Below are positions 37,773-49,712 of a stretch of DNA of 64,000 nucleotides, in pieces. Under the pieces are notes generated by a model that worked only from the letters and a program-made list of their open reading frames with translations, ran no database searches and was not told where the DNA came from. This DNA is from Archilochus colubris (lineage: Eukaryota; Chordata; Aves; Apodiformes; Trochilidae). Each line of letters opens with the position of its first letter. The stretch's first letter is position 1. The stretch spans positions 122,686,467-122,750,466 of the forward strand of contig CM041084.1 of NCBI GenBank assembly GCA_023079485.1, read 5' to 3'. The position numbers and the translations under genes were made by a program.

Positions 37773-40700
37773 TCTGGTAGAAGTGTTACATTATTATCTG
37801 TGATTTGTGTATATAGAAAAAACCAAAACAACAAAACATCTTGAGGATACCAAAAGTATTATGCTAAATACAAAGGGCTCTCTTCCAGTTTTTATAGAAC
37901 AAATTTATTTTTGTATTAAAAATTATTATTTTTTAAAATATGAATTAATTGCTACTCCAGGTATTGTTGGAGCAATGGAGCAGCTGAGTGGTAGAAGGAA
38001 GAGGAAAGCACAGGGAAAAGCCAGCTCGAGTTCTGGAAGCTTTCCCTCCTCTTGGAGTTAAAAGATACTTGGAGAAAAGATGATAACACAGGGCACAAGT
38101 TTGGTGTATATGGCAAGATAATGACTTTCACTTGAGCTACAGTTTAATCAAAAGTCTACCGCCTTGTCTGAGTCATTTGGAACATATTGCTTAGATAAAC
38201 ACAGGCTCAAATCAGAAAACAAAGAGATAGTGAGTGGCCCTGGGGAACATCTTAAAGAAGGAGCAACAGGAACAGCAGAGGATTGTTATAGTCATAGGGG
38301 AAGGACAGCAAAGAAGAGTGTGGAGGGGCAGGAGGACCAGGTAGGAATAGGAAAGTAGCCCCAGGGCAGTGAATGGTAGCAGAAATGTTGATTAAACCGA
38401 GAATTGTGTTTCTAATATTTATTTTCTTGCAATTTTCCCTTCAACACAACTCTTCTTCATAGGCAGTTTATTTAGACAGGGGAGAAGTATTCAAACTGAC
38501 ATGACACACTTGTGGAGGAGGCTTGGCATAATTATGTGTGACACAGGTAAGTGTCCTGAAGGTATTTGATACAACTCTTGTTAAAAATTGGTATAATTTT
38601 ATTTCTGTTTGTCTGTTTTGGCTCCTTTGGCTGCTCACAAATTCAGCTGTCTGCAAAACCCAGATTTAGGAGACTTGAGACCTAGATTACTTTTTTCCTA
38701 CAGTAGCATGAAGTTCTTACTGAACAACAGACACTGATGTTAGAGGAGAATTAACCTCTTCTGCTACAGCATTAGGTGAGCAGCTTGCCACATTAATTGT
38801 TATTGTGAGTATTTTAAGTTTAATGACTAAAATACAGCATAGCTCTTTCAAAAAGGATATTAGTTAACCAACACCATCTATCCATGCTAGTTATCTGCAA
38901 GTAGATTACAGAGAAGGATGCTCCTTTGCACATGCATTTTGCAAGCTTACTCCTCAGTTGTACTCTTTGTTTTGCAAAGTGCAGACATTGAGATGAAGGG
39001 TCTATAATTTCCTAGCTTTCCTCTCCCTTGGAACACTGGCAAGCATCTGCTTTGCTGTGGCTTCATTTGAATACAGCAAATTCTTTATTATGCTTAACAA
39101 AGGGTTGCTCTCTGGTCTGCTTTGAATCTCTGTATGCTCATGGAGATTAGTGAGTTTTGAGCAATGCCAGCTCACTAAATGTCACCTCTTCACTGATCTC
39201 AAAGACATTTGTGACAGTGTATTTAGTAGTAATTTTCATGCGTGTTCTTGCCTTTGAATGGATAATACTTTGCAGTTCTGCTCTCTGTTGCTGTTTGATT
39301 CTCCATCCATTGAAAATCAAGTTTAAATTCTAAACTCTGCTTTCCTCTTATGTTGCTTCCTTGAGATACAAAACCACTTCTGTTTGTGGTTTTAATTATT
39401 GAATGCAGTCCCCACTCTTTTGTTTATTTTGGGTGAATACATTGCATATGTCTATGTATTATCTCCCTCTTCATAAAGAAAACTTTCTCTCCCAATTCAA
39501 GATCAACAGAAATTGTTCTTCAATTGAGCAGAAAGAGGTCAGTGGTTTTAAAGTAAGGGAGTCACAGTTATGTGTCCTGATGTGGCCATATGTCTCATTT
39601 GGCCACAAGAATTAGAGACTGGGCAACAGTAAAACCTTAGGTGACATCAGATAAGCATCCTCTTTTATTTTTCTATGACAATGACTTCATTAATCTCTAC
39701 ACCTGTTAGCACTTAACATGTGCAGACCTCATTTAGCTCTTGTCTGACTGAACTATTTGTGCCAAGTATGCTTTTTAATTTGGCATAATTTATCTGTAAT
39801 CATCTGTTCAGCATTGTTTTCTTATAAAAGTTTCTCTTTATTCCACTGCAATAAAACAAATTAGTCTTCATACCCCATGCACATGCCTCAGCTTTGTCTG
39901 AGTCACTCAGAGAGATACTAGGAATAGATGGATACTTATTTTTTATGAAGTAATCACAAAATACATGGAATGAAATCTAGAAATATTAGAGACATCAATC
40001 ATCTTAATTTTTAATTTTCCAATTAAGGTCATGAGCACAAGTATGTTACCACTTGGAGAAGCTTTCTTTTACTTTTGCAGTCCCTAGTCTTCTCTAGGGA
40101 CTTCTGACTACTAGAACATTTGAATTAAAACTCTTACTTCCCCAGTTTTAAGATGTATTTCTTTTGTGAAATGGAGGTAGCTAACAGGTGAAGTTCTCTA
40201 GTGCAGTCAGAGTACAGTGGCTCTGAATAGCTTACATTTAAAAATAAAATAATTATTAGTAAATCTGTCCCTGTTTTATACTACTCACTGCAAAACAGTT
40301 ACACAAGTAAGATTTCCTGATGGGTAATGATGGTGTGGTGATCTGGGTAAAAAAAAAAAATCTTCCATGTGTGTATTTCTCTTACTCCAGCTGCAGCAAG
40401 GCATCACCATTATAATTACCTAAATCATGAAAATGTGTTCATTTAGAGAAACTGTCATGAAAACAAGGCCTTTTGTTGCTCATTTATTTCAATGTATAGA
40501 ACCAGGTGGTAATAAAGAAGTAAAACCAGGAGTTCAGCTTTTTTGAAGGAGTATTTGCAATATGAGGTTTATTTTCATTCATGTTAGTAAGAAATACTAT
40601 GTGGCTAAACATTATCTTATATTGATGTTTATTGCATTACTTCTGTCAATGAATGTAACACAACCTTGTATAATAAAGCAGAATCCTGGACTGACATATT

Positions 40701-41679
40701 TAAAATTTTCTTGAAGAAGGATCATCAGCCTCTTTCTCTTTTCCAAAAATTTCTTGCGATCAAGAGTTTTACTTTATGTATTAAACAGAAAATTACAAAC
40801 CTTCCAAAAAGTTAAATCTTTGGAAGCAGATAGACCCCAAAAGACTTGTGCTGCTACCGAGTCAAACTGTAAACTTCCAATTTTTCCATGAGAACAGCAA
40901 TTCATCTCTAAAGCAGGTTCCATTTCAGAAAATGGTGAATTCCTTATTAAACTAAAGAAATTTACTAAATTGACTTTCTCAAAGCGCTAAAAAGAAGTGT
41001 TCTGAGCTTTTAGTTCACCAAATCCACCAGTACAGACATAACATAGGTAAAAGAAGTAGAAAGTGTTAAGGAATGCTAAGCACACCCCCACCCCCCCCAA
41101 ATAGACCTTGATGGTGGTACCTCTGAAGGTATTTGGCTATTCTAATCCCAGTCTGTGTGCAGCAAAGGATACAATTTGTTCATAGTATTTCAGAGATTTC
41201 TTAAAGGCCACTCTTTGAAGATCTGTCCCATTCAGGATCTTCACCTGCTCTGTCCTCTAGGTACTGTTTCCCAGTAAAGAATCCCAGTGAATCACTCGGG
41301 GCCTTCACTGCTGTACGTGGTGTGCATTCTGATAGCAGCAGCACAAAACCAAAGGTGGTGGTGGTGGCATAAAAACCTTGCAAGACAGCTATGTCAGTGT
41401 CATGCTACATGGCTGCAATAAGCCATGAAAAGCATGGGCACTGGTAGCAGCCTCCCTGGGAGAATTGCTGTCACTTCTCTCCTCTCAAGTGCCAGATCAG
41501 CTGAGCTGTGAGCCACTGATCACTTCCACCTGCTGCTCATGATGCTGGATGGGAAAAATACTGTAGCCTTGGGCTGTTCAATCTAGGACAAGGTTTCACT
41601 AAAGGCAGTGTCTTAACTACCACCCACAATGTGAAGTTACCTCTGCCTCATTACTTGCTAACAGATGTACTAAAATCTT

Positions 41680-41822
41680 ATCATAGAATGATTTGTGTTG
41701 GAAGGCACCTTTAAAAGTCATCTACTCCAACCTCCCCTGCAATGAGCAGGGACATGTGCATCTAGATCAGGTTCTTCATAGCCTCCTTCAACCTGAATGC
41801 TTCCAGGGATGGGCGAAACCTT
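41680..41822 (-). mobile_element. CR1 LINE 3'-end fragment, short
   Basis: The plus strand reads TCATAGAATGATTTGTGTTGGAA..., then CCAACCTCCCCTGC and TTCCAGGGATGGGCGAAACC. This is an inverted CR1 3' terminus truncated after about 140 bases. Confidence 0.9.
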
Positions 41823-42104
41823 GCTCAATTAGATCTATAATCATGCTGCTATAAGGTGTTAAAAAAATGGCTTTTGGTTATGTATTCAAACAGACATTTT
41901 CCCACAGTGTGACTCTGGTCTTAGTTACTCTACTCTGTTACTTTGTTACTGTTACTCTTTGTGACTCTACTTTGCTGTGTTTTCACAAACCTGTTTTGGG
42001 CTGTGCTCCCTTGGGGTCAAATAACTTTATAGGTTTATGTAGCTTCCAGCATAAGTCACATTGTAGCTAAAACATCTTTCAGCTGTTAATATTTTCCACC
42101 CAAG

Positions 42105-42136
42105 GTAAAAAAATAATAATAATAATAAAAAAAATA
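42105..42136. repeat. (AAT)n microsatellite
   Basis: About six AAT units are flanked by A runs. Confidence 0.9.
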
Positions 42137-43116
42137 CAGAGCTCTTGTCCTTGAGATCAGATTATGCTCCAGATATCTTGATTCTGGCATGCTGACCTTT
42201 CCTGAAGATACCATCAATGGCAAGAAATAGTATTATTTTGGTGCATTTGTTCCTTGGAAGCATTATTAAGCTACAAGTTTTCATGTAGATGTGCACCATC
42301 AGGGACTGGGCCTGTTCAGCTTTTTCCACTGATCAAATTCAAATTCCATTAAGAGTTAAAGTCAGGGAAGTGGCTTACAGCACATGCATTGAACATTTGC
42401 TTGGTAATGAAGAATTTTAAAACATGTCAGTGAAACCTGGTAGCACTAGATGAAACCAGAAGGATTGTTACTTAATCCACCCAAAATTCCCACTGCTGAC
42501 GAAGAGTAAGATGACTGAATAAACCACAAGATTTTCCAGTTTGCCTGTCAGCAACTGTGAGAAACAGGATATAATGAGGAAGAAACTAATGGCATTCATT
42601 TGGGGCTAAAAAAAATAGTGCATGGTCCATCATAGGGCTAATACTGTCTAACAATTGATGATTCTGTATTCAGAGCCCGTGTAGAGAAAAACAGGCTGTA
42701 AATTAAATGATGGAATATTTCACAACTGGCTTGGAATTGTAATGCAATGGCATTTTACATTCTCTTTACAGAGAAAGACTTGATGCCCTTTTTTAACAAG
42801 CTACAGCATTTCTAACAAATAATTAGGGTTCTGACAATGTAGTCATTTGAATGAAGGATTGAGTTTGACAATAAAAAATAGCCTGTAATTTGTGTGTCAT
42901 GTGCAGCTTTCTACTGACACACAGCCTTGTGGTCTAGTGCACCAGTATTCACAGCAAATTAGTCTCAGCTTTACTGTATTCTTTAACTACACCAAGTGGT
43001 GCTTGGAGATATAAAGTTCTAATACTGTGTCACTGTCATTTAGGTAGCTTGTACAACTGAAAAATTGGAGAATGATTCAGTGATACACTTAAAATCAGCA
43101 ACTCACTGTAGTTAAA

Positions 43117-43162
43117 ATTTTGTTTGTTTTGGGGGTTTGTTTGTTTGTTTCGGGTTTTTTTA
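43117..43162. repeat. (TTTG)n simple repeat
   Basis: TTTG units are interrupted by a GGGGG run and end in a T run. Confidence 0.85.
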
Positions 43163-44651
43163 GACTTAGGTGTAAAGAAAATGGGGAAGAAAGAGGAATC
43201 AATTTCTCCTTCCCTTTTGAAATCCTCAGGTTGGCAAGCCAATGGCTTCCTTGAAGTTCATTGCACTTCTTTCCTAAGCTTCCTTCACAAACTACCTCCT
43301 TAGGTTTCCAAAGAAGTGGAAGAGTGCATATTGAAAATAAATTACAGCGTGAATTTGAGGAGATGAGTAGAATTATGGTGAAGAAACTGGACTAAGTTGA
43401 GCAAACATGCACTCAAGAGTCCACACTGATTTAAGCTGAAAAAAAATCCCTCTTCTTTTGGTGAAAGTCAGCTATATCTAGCAGATGGGCAGATCAGCCA
43501 TGCAATTCATATAATGTCTCTGACACCTCTAGGAAACACGAGCTCTGTTGCAGCTTTCCAGAAAATTTGAGATGCCTGTGAAGTTTTGAATTTATCTTGT
43601 CTGTGTTCTACATAGCATGTGTACATATTCTGTGTGGGAAATCCCACTGGCAGCAGCCCTAATTCTTTCTAACATTAGGTGTCACAGTGCTGCTGACCTC
43701 ATTCTTGAGGTGATCTGAGATGCACTGCTGGCTCTCAGAGGTTCTGGACAAAGTTTTTTACCAGCTCATCAGAAAACTGTTCAGTGTTTGTAACCATCTC
43801 TTAAGCAAATGGTAGATAGAAAGGTATCTAAGGTTCTTCCTTTCTGTGATGGTGTGTGTGATCAGACAGTCTACCAAAACTGAGTTACCATTTCTGAGTT
43901 ACTTAATCATTTTTTGGGCCAGCCTAATTATTTCAGATTCAGGAGGAAGTAATTCCAGCAATGAATACTTCTGGGCATTCCAAAACTGCTCCCAAATCTG
44001 AGTGCATGTTCAAGTTGGGGCAGCTTGTACCTGGGGGACAGTGGCATCCACCTTGTGAGAAATTCATAAGCCTATTTATTATCTGCCTTTGTCATTTTGT
44101 TGTGATGATGACTTGGAAACAACTTTCCTCACACTTAAGTATGTGACAGTGTTCTTGTCCCTTTGTGGTGAAATATCTTGTCAGATTGTTCTTTAACACT
44201 GAGATGGTGCATGTGTTACTGTGTAGAGGAGATTAGACACCCATTCACAAGAGCTGTGTTTCTTGCCTAACTTTTATACCCGTGAGGTTATGACAACAAG
44301 TGAGTCATCAGTGAGGGTTTCTGTGTCTGTCCCCAAGCTTGCAGGGACGAGCATGTGACAGCTCTAACTGTGAGAAGGAAAATGAGGCAAGCTCTGGTCT
44401 GCTGATACCTGCTTTAGGTTATGAAGCTGGCAGAATTTACAGTACAACTGTATGCTTCAGTGTGCTAAGGTGTGGGGTTTTTTTTAAATGTTTTTTTGTT
44501 TATTTGTTTTTGTGCAATATTTTCCATTCTTTTGTGTTAAACATATCCCTAATTTTCTGCACATACGTAATTTTCTGTTGAGATACCCACTAGATAAGAA
44601 GACTTAGACACTGATCAGGATAATGCATCCAATAAGTAGCAGCCCTTTTCA

Positions 44652-44755
44652 TGGAAGCATAGAATTATTAAGTTTGGAAAGGACCTCTAAGGTCATCACG
44701 TCCAACTGTCAACCCACCACCTAAACCATATCCTGAGATGCCACATCTACACATT
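44652..44755 (-). mobile_element. CR1 LINE 3'-end fragment, short and diverged
   Basis: The plus strand shows TGGAAGCATAGAATTATTAA, TTTGGAAAGGACCTCTAAGG and GTCCAACTGTCAACCCACCA, an inverted and diverged CR1 3' terminus of about 100 bases. Confidence 0.85.
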
Positions 44756-45594
44756 ATGTAGATTATATGGCTGGTGTATGCTGTGCTGTAGCCATCTACA
44801 AAGCTGTCTTTGAGGGTGAGGTAACTGATAACAAGAGCACACCCCGTTGCTTCACTCTTTGCTTGTTTCTTCAGAGGACCCACATCACAGTGAGATGGTG
44901 TGTTGCTTAACTCTCTCCCAAGAAAGTTTAAATAAAAAGTCAGCAAACAACTGGGCTTGTTCTATGACCATAAGGTACTCTCAGTTGTGCATCAAGAGAG
45001 CTAGGTAGGCCTTTTGTGGAGAACATGAAAGCACAATGGTACAAAGTGATTCTATCGCCTATTAGTTCCCAGATGTGGCCAGCCAGGCATGGCTGCCCCA
45101 CAAAACCAGTTTCCAGCTACAGCAACCAAAAAAGTCTCCCCAAGCTCTGCAATCAGTGGTCTCAGTCACATCAGTGGCAACAACAGCTGTGACTGTGGTG
45201 GGTTCAGAGTAGCCAGAGTAAAATGGGATAACCACCAGAGCCTATCCTAAAGACACTGAAATGAGGGAAATCTTTTAAATTCCAGATTTGCACAAATTAA
45301 ACAATCCCTTAGCACTGGACACAAGTAGGTACCTACTGTTCTTTTTGCTTGTCATGAGTGTTTCACACTCTCATGGTGGTTTTAGGGCTAGAGACAATCC
45401 CAAGAGATGCTGCGCCAACATTTTTCACACATATTCAGTTTATTTACACTGTGGCTTGTTTTGTTCGGTGCCTCCAAAATTATGCTTTATAGAAGAAAAG
45501 CCTGGCAACACGAGGGAAATTGTTGTAAACAGCCAGAATGAGTGCTCCAGCCTGTGTACAATAGACATGCTAGAACTCAAAATAGCACCAGAGG

Positions 45595-45676
45595 ACAAAA
45601 AACCCAAAAAACAAAAAAACCAAAAAAAAAACCCCAAAAACCAAACCCCAAACAAAAAAACCTACCTCAAAAACAA
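45595..45676. repeat. A/C-rich simple repeat
   Basis: A runs alternate with CC, CCC or CCCC for about 80 bases. Confidence 0.85.
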
Positions 45677-47061
45677 GCCTTAGCAAACAATAAGAACATT
45701 GTTTGTTTTTAAGAAACACTGAACATTGTTTTCAGTTTGTAGATTAAGCCCAATTGCCAAAAAAAAACCTTTGTTACTGCCCAAACCAAATTCAAGTCAG
45801 GAGGCATAGTCTGTAATTATTTCACTTAGGAATGTGCCTCCAGAATCCTAGGGGTGTCAAAGCAAGTAGTGAACAGTTGTTCAAAATTGATAGCTTCATC
45901 CTCTCCCTGTCCTTTGTCTCTCTTTTCCAGGTGTAGGGAAGCAGCTTTAATGAACAAGCATTGAAACAGAGAGAAACTGGATTCAAAACAGAGATCTTCT
46001 GGCAGAAGTCCCTCTCGCCCCTCTTTATGAGATCCTTCACACATGCCAAAGCTTTCCTCTTAACATTTGCCAGGGTTATTGAATTCTGAAGTCACTGTTT
46101 TGAACATAAACCCTCCCAGAACTCTGAGACATCTATATGGAGAATGCTTGCTGCCCTGCATATCTGCCAGAACCCAAGACTGACATTTTAGTTGTAGATT
46201 TTGAATCTTAGAAATGAAAATTAATCCTGACTGTATTCTGTTTCCCATCCTTTTCTTTCTCCTCCTGGCTCTTCCACCCCATCAGGCACAAACAATAGTT
46301 TCTTGTACCCTGCGGTATCAACCTTCTTCCCATTAGGAACAGACTTGGCAATCTCTCTGGATGGCCATGCTTATCCAAAATTGTCTCTGGGCTTCACACT
46401 TTCTTTTGTGTTCAGTGGAGTGAGAGCTACATCCCCTGCAGCACAAATATTGCTCACAATAAAATGGGCAGGAACAGAAGTTGTTCGCTAGCAGCTGTTA
46501 TTACAAGCAGATGTGTATTTTTATAAACAGTAAGTAGACTAAAGCTATCCAAGCCCATGGACTCTGGGAATTGGCTGTTTTCTCATCCTTTTGCTACAAA
46601 ATCTGTTCATCAGGTACAGAAATGAGTTAGGAAATTACTGGCAGCTTAATGGCAAGCTTTTATTTCTGCCACAACATGGAGTACAGTTCATGAATTTGTC
46701 AGTCAAGGTACCTTATTAGTGCATGAGGAAGGCTACATGAGGCCCCCAAGACATACATAGCAAAGACAAGAGAACTCTCAGAAGTGCAGTGAGAAGAGCA
46801 CTTGTAGTCCCCAACCCTGTGGAGAACATTGATGGATTCAGAAATGATCATGCTAAAGGCTTTTAGTGGTCTAGGAAAGACAGAACACCTTCTCAGTATG
46901 GTGAGGAAAGGCATACAGCAGACCTTCAATGTCAAATCCACAAGGTAGGTGTAGTTACCTGGCTCTGTTTCAACAGAGGTGAAGCATTCCCTCATGGCAG
47001 GTAACACAGTGACTGGAGATCTCTTTGGGAGCCAAGGAGGAGGGTTTACTCTTTGCTTGGA

Positions 47062-47182
47062 AAGAGAGGGCCACAAAGGTGATCAGAGGGTTGGAGCATC
47101 TCTCCTGTGAATTCAGGCTGAAACAGCTGAGGTTGTTCAGCCTGGAAGAGAGGAAGTTCTGGGGAGATCTTATAGCAAGGGA
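47062..47182 (+). mobile_element. CR1 LINE internal fragment
   Basis: The sequence includes AAAGAGAGGGCCACAAAGGT, GATCAGAGGGTTGGAGCATC and GTTGTTCAGCCTGGAAGAGA. This is the CR1 segment at the end of the reverse transcriptase reading frame, plus-oriented. Both ends of the element are missing. Confidence 0.85.
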
Positions 47183-48184
47183 TGTCCTGGCCTGACCAGA
47201 TCTTAGTCTCAAATGAGTTCAAGCGCTCATCTAGATCAATTCTGAGTGCAGTCTAAAGTGCTATATAGCACTTTGCATTTCTCAATATACTGAAATGGAG
47301 ATGACATGTGACTTAAAGTGTTGGAACGATGCAGATTTGCCAAGAAGTCAAGGAAGCACAAATGGAGACATTTTTAACTGAAAAGACGTGCTCCCACCAT
47401 GCAGATGCAGGCTGGGGAACTTAGTCTCTGAATGAGTTAATACTTGCATTTCTCCCGAAGAGAATATGTGCAAAGTATTTCTCCAACCTATTTTTTTCAT
47501 GTTACAAAAAGTAGTTGTCTTCATCTCACCCAGCATACAAGTTTTAAGACACAAGCTGTCAGAAAGAACTGGAACAAGTTCTATCAGTACAAGCTGGCTA
47601 CCAGTCCTTGTAAGGGGCAGGCCCTTGGAAGGGGATGGCAAACCCTTAATGCCATCCTCTGCATTCCTCAGGCAGTTTGTTTTCAATACATTGCCCATTA
47701 AAGACACCTTTGAAGGCACAAATCTCCATTAGTGGTAGTGGGAACTCAGGCATGTAACATTTCGTGTTAAGCATCTGGAGCTATAACGCTCTCACAAGTA
47801 TCCTCCATAATGACGTTAAAGTTTTTTGTTTTGTTTTAGTTGATAATTACAAAGGACAGGATCCTTGTCATCTTTCCACTTAGCTGTCTTTTTAGTGTCA
47901 TCTACAGAAACTTCACAAGGATGTGGCAATCAGCATCTTTCAATCATGTACCCGACGTGTTACCTACACTGCAAAATTTGGAGGGAAAGAAGCTCTAGAT
48001 TTACAAATACCTTAACATACTTTTACAGTTTATTGCTATTTATATTCTTTAAACTCACTGACAGTTTATGTGGGGAAAACAAACCACACCTGATAAAACA
48101 CTAAATGGTTGAAAACAAGGTCATGGTACGATTTTTCGACAAGGATCCACTTATTTGGGAAATGAAGTGGCTGGATACTATCTG

Positions 48185-49435
48185 CTTGAAAGGGTTCAAT
48201 GGGATAAGGCCTTGGAGGAAAGAGGGGTCCAAGAAAGCTTATGGATATTTAAGCCTCACCTCCTCTAAGGTCAAGAGCAATCCATCCTAAGGGGCAGGAA
48301 GTCAGGAAAAAAGGCTGGGAGCTGCAAGGAGCTCCTGGCAAAACTCAAACAGAAAAAGAAAGCATACAGAAGCTGGAAGCAAGGAGAGGTAACTTGTGAA
48401 GAATATAGAGACACTCCCCATATGTGCAGGGTCACAGTTTAGAAAGCCAAGGATCAACAGGAATTAAATCTGGTGAGGGATGTCAAAGAAGGGCTTCTCC
48501 AAGCATATCAGAGGCAAAAGGAAGGCTGGGGAAAACGTGAGCCTGTTGCTGAAGGTGTCAGGGGCCCTGGTGACAAAGGACATGAAAGGGCTGAGGTATT
48601 GAATGCCTTTTTCACCTCAGTCTTTACCAGTAAGACCAGACTTCAGCAATCCAAGGATGTGCATGCAGAGGGAAAGTTTGGAACAAGGAAGACATACCCT
48701 TGATAGAAGAAGATCAGGTGGATGTGCATGCAGAGGGAAAGTTTGGAACAAGGAAGACATATCCTTGATAGAAGAAGATCACGTTACAGAAAACTAAAGA
48801 AAAGCGGACATATGTGAGTCCATGAGCCCCAGTGGGATACACCCAAAAGTGCTGAGAGAGCTGGCTGATGTCATTGCAAGGCCACTGCTGATTATCTTCA
48901 AACAATCATGGTGACCTGGAGAGGTGCATGAAGACTGGGGTAAAGCAAATGTCACTCCTACCAAAAATAAACTGAAGGAGTCCCCAGGGAACTACATGCT
49001 GATCAACCTCACCTTGATCCATGGGAAGGTGGTGGAACAATTAATCCTGGAAATATGTTTCAGGCACATAAAAGACAGGCGAGTGATTTGGAGTAGTTTG
49101 CAGACGACAAAAACCAGAGAGGAGTGGCTGATATATCAGAAGTCATGTTGCTATCCGAAAGGGATGCAACTATATACAGGCTAGAGAAATGAGCCAACAG
49201 GAACCTCCTGAAGTTCACCAAGGTGAAATGTGAAGTCTTACTTCTAGGGACAAACAACCCCAGCCCCCGGTACATGCTAGGGCTACCCATCTGAAAAGCA
49301 ACTTTGCAAAAAAGAGGCCACTGTTGAGGCCATACACACCTGGAGTGCTGGGTCCTGTTGTGGGATCACCAGCACGAGACAGACATGGACATACTGAGAG
49401 GCCAGTGAAGACCCTCAAAGATGCTGAAAGCACTG
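48185..49435 (+). mobile_element. CR1 LINE ORF2 fragment, about 1.25 kb, internally deleted
   Basis: This plus-oriented fragment comes from between the endonuclease and reverse transcriptase domains. Broken frames give AEVLNAFFTSVFTSKT, LADVIARPLLIIFKQSW, EDWGKANVTP and VVEQLILEICFRHIKD, all CR1 landmarks at the start of the RT domain. It then jumps past the catalytic core to the RT C-terminus (NLLKFTKVKCEVLLLGTNN) and ends abruptly without a CR1 3' end. An internal 65-bp tandem duplication lies at 48,655-48,781. The right edge abuts an unrelated minus-strand open frame within a few bases. Confidence 0.88.
48655..48781. repeat. 65-bp tandem duplication inside CR1
   Basis: The segments 48,655-48,716 and 48,720-48,781 match at 61 of 62 positions at a period of 65 bases; the single difference is C at 48,697 versus T at 48,762. 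The near identity inside an otherwise decayed element implies a recent local duplication. Confidence 0.92.
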
Positions 49436-49439
49436 TAGC

Positions 49440-49712
49440 TTATTGACCACTAAGCTCTTTGGCAGGGACTATTTCAGAAGTATCATTCATAACTCTTAAT
49501 ATGCTTTCTAGCACCATGACTCTCACGGGATCTCTGATTTCTGCCTGAACTGGCAGTTCTCTCCTTTTGCCTATCAGTCCTTCCACAAAAGCTGCATGGA
49601 AATTCCAGTTGTATGAGTTATATGAAGGGTCAATGTCATCTGTGTAATAACCAGCTGAGAAGAGGTAGTGATAAAGTATCTCATCAACTAGAGTGGGAGG
49701 AAGAACAGCCAT
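49440..49712 (-). CDS. Unassigned 90-codon ORF or terminal-exon remnant
   Basis: This is an open frame from ATG at 49,712 to TAA at 49,440. Its composition resembles a folded protein more than random translation: few Cys, Ser and His, with a DEILYHYLFSAGYYTDDIDP start, a central NFHAAFVEGLIGK and a final PVRVMVLESILRVM helix-like segment. The pattern FxxAFVEGLxGKRxxxPVxAE...VRVM...S is reminiscent of the C-terminal end of Gfo/Idh/MocA-type oxidoreductases, but I cannot name a gene and this is a weak inference. A stop directly precedes the ATG. A very good acceptor (pyrimidine tract, CTAG at 49,691-49,688) lies inside the frame, so it may instead be a last exon starting at 49,687. No upstream partner exon was found, and a truncated CR1 begins just past the stop. 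It could be a real small exon, a decayed gene fragment, or chance. Confidence 0.3.
   Translation of the reverse strand: MAVLPPTLVDEILYHYLFSAGYYTDDIDPSYNSYNWNFHAAFVEGLIGKRRELPVQAEIRDPVRVMVLESILRVMNDTSEIVPAKELSGQ

Noticed and set aside
46699..47719. Minus open frames of 125 and 123 codons
   Set aside because: There is no recognisable domain and a Cys/Ser/Leu-rich, random-like composition, and the first overlaps a CR1 fragment. Kept only as part of the intergenic entry.
49640..49660. YTDD in the unassigned ORF as a reverse-transcriptase catalytic motif
   Set aside because: The residues around it do not match the RT fingers or palm of retroviruses or LINEs, and the nearby CR1 is on the opposite strand.
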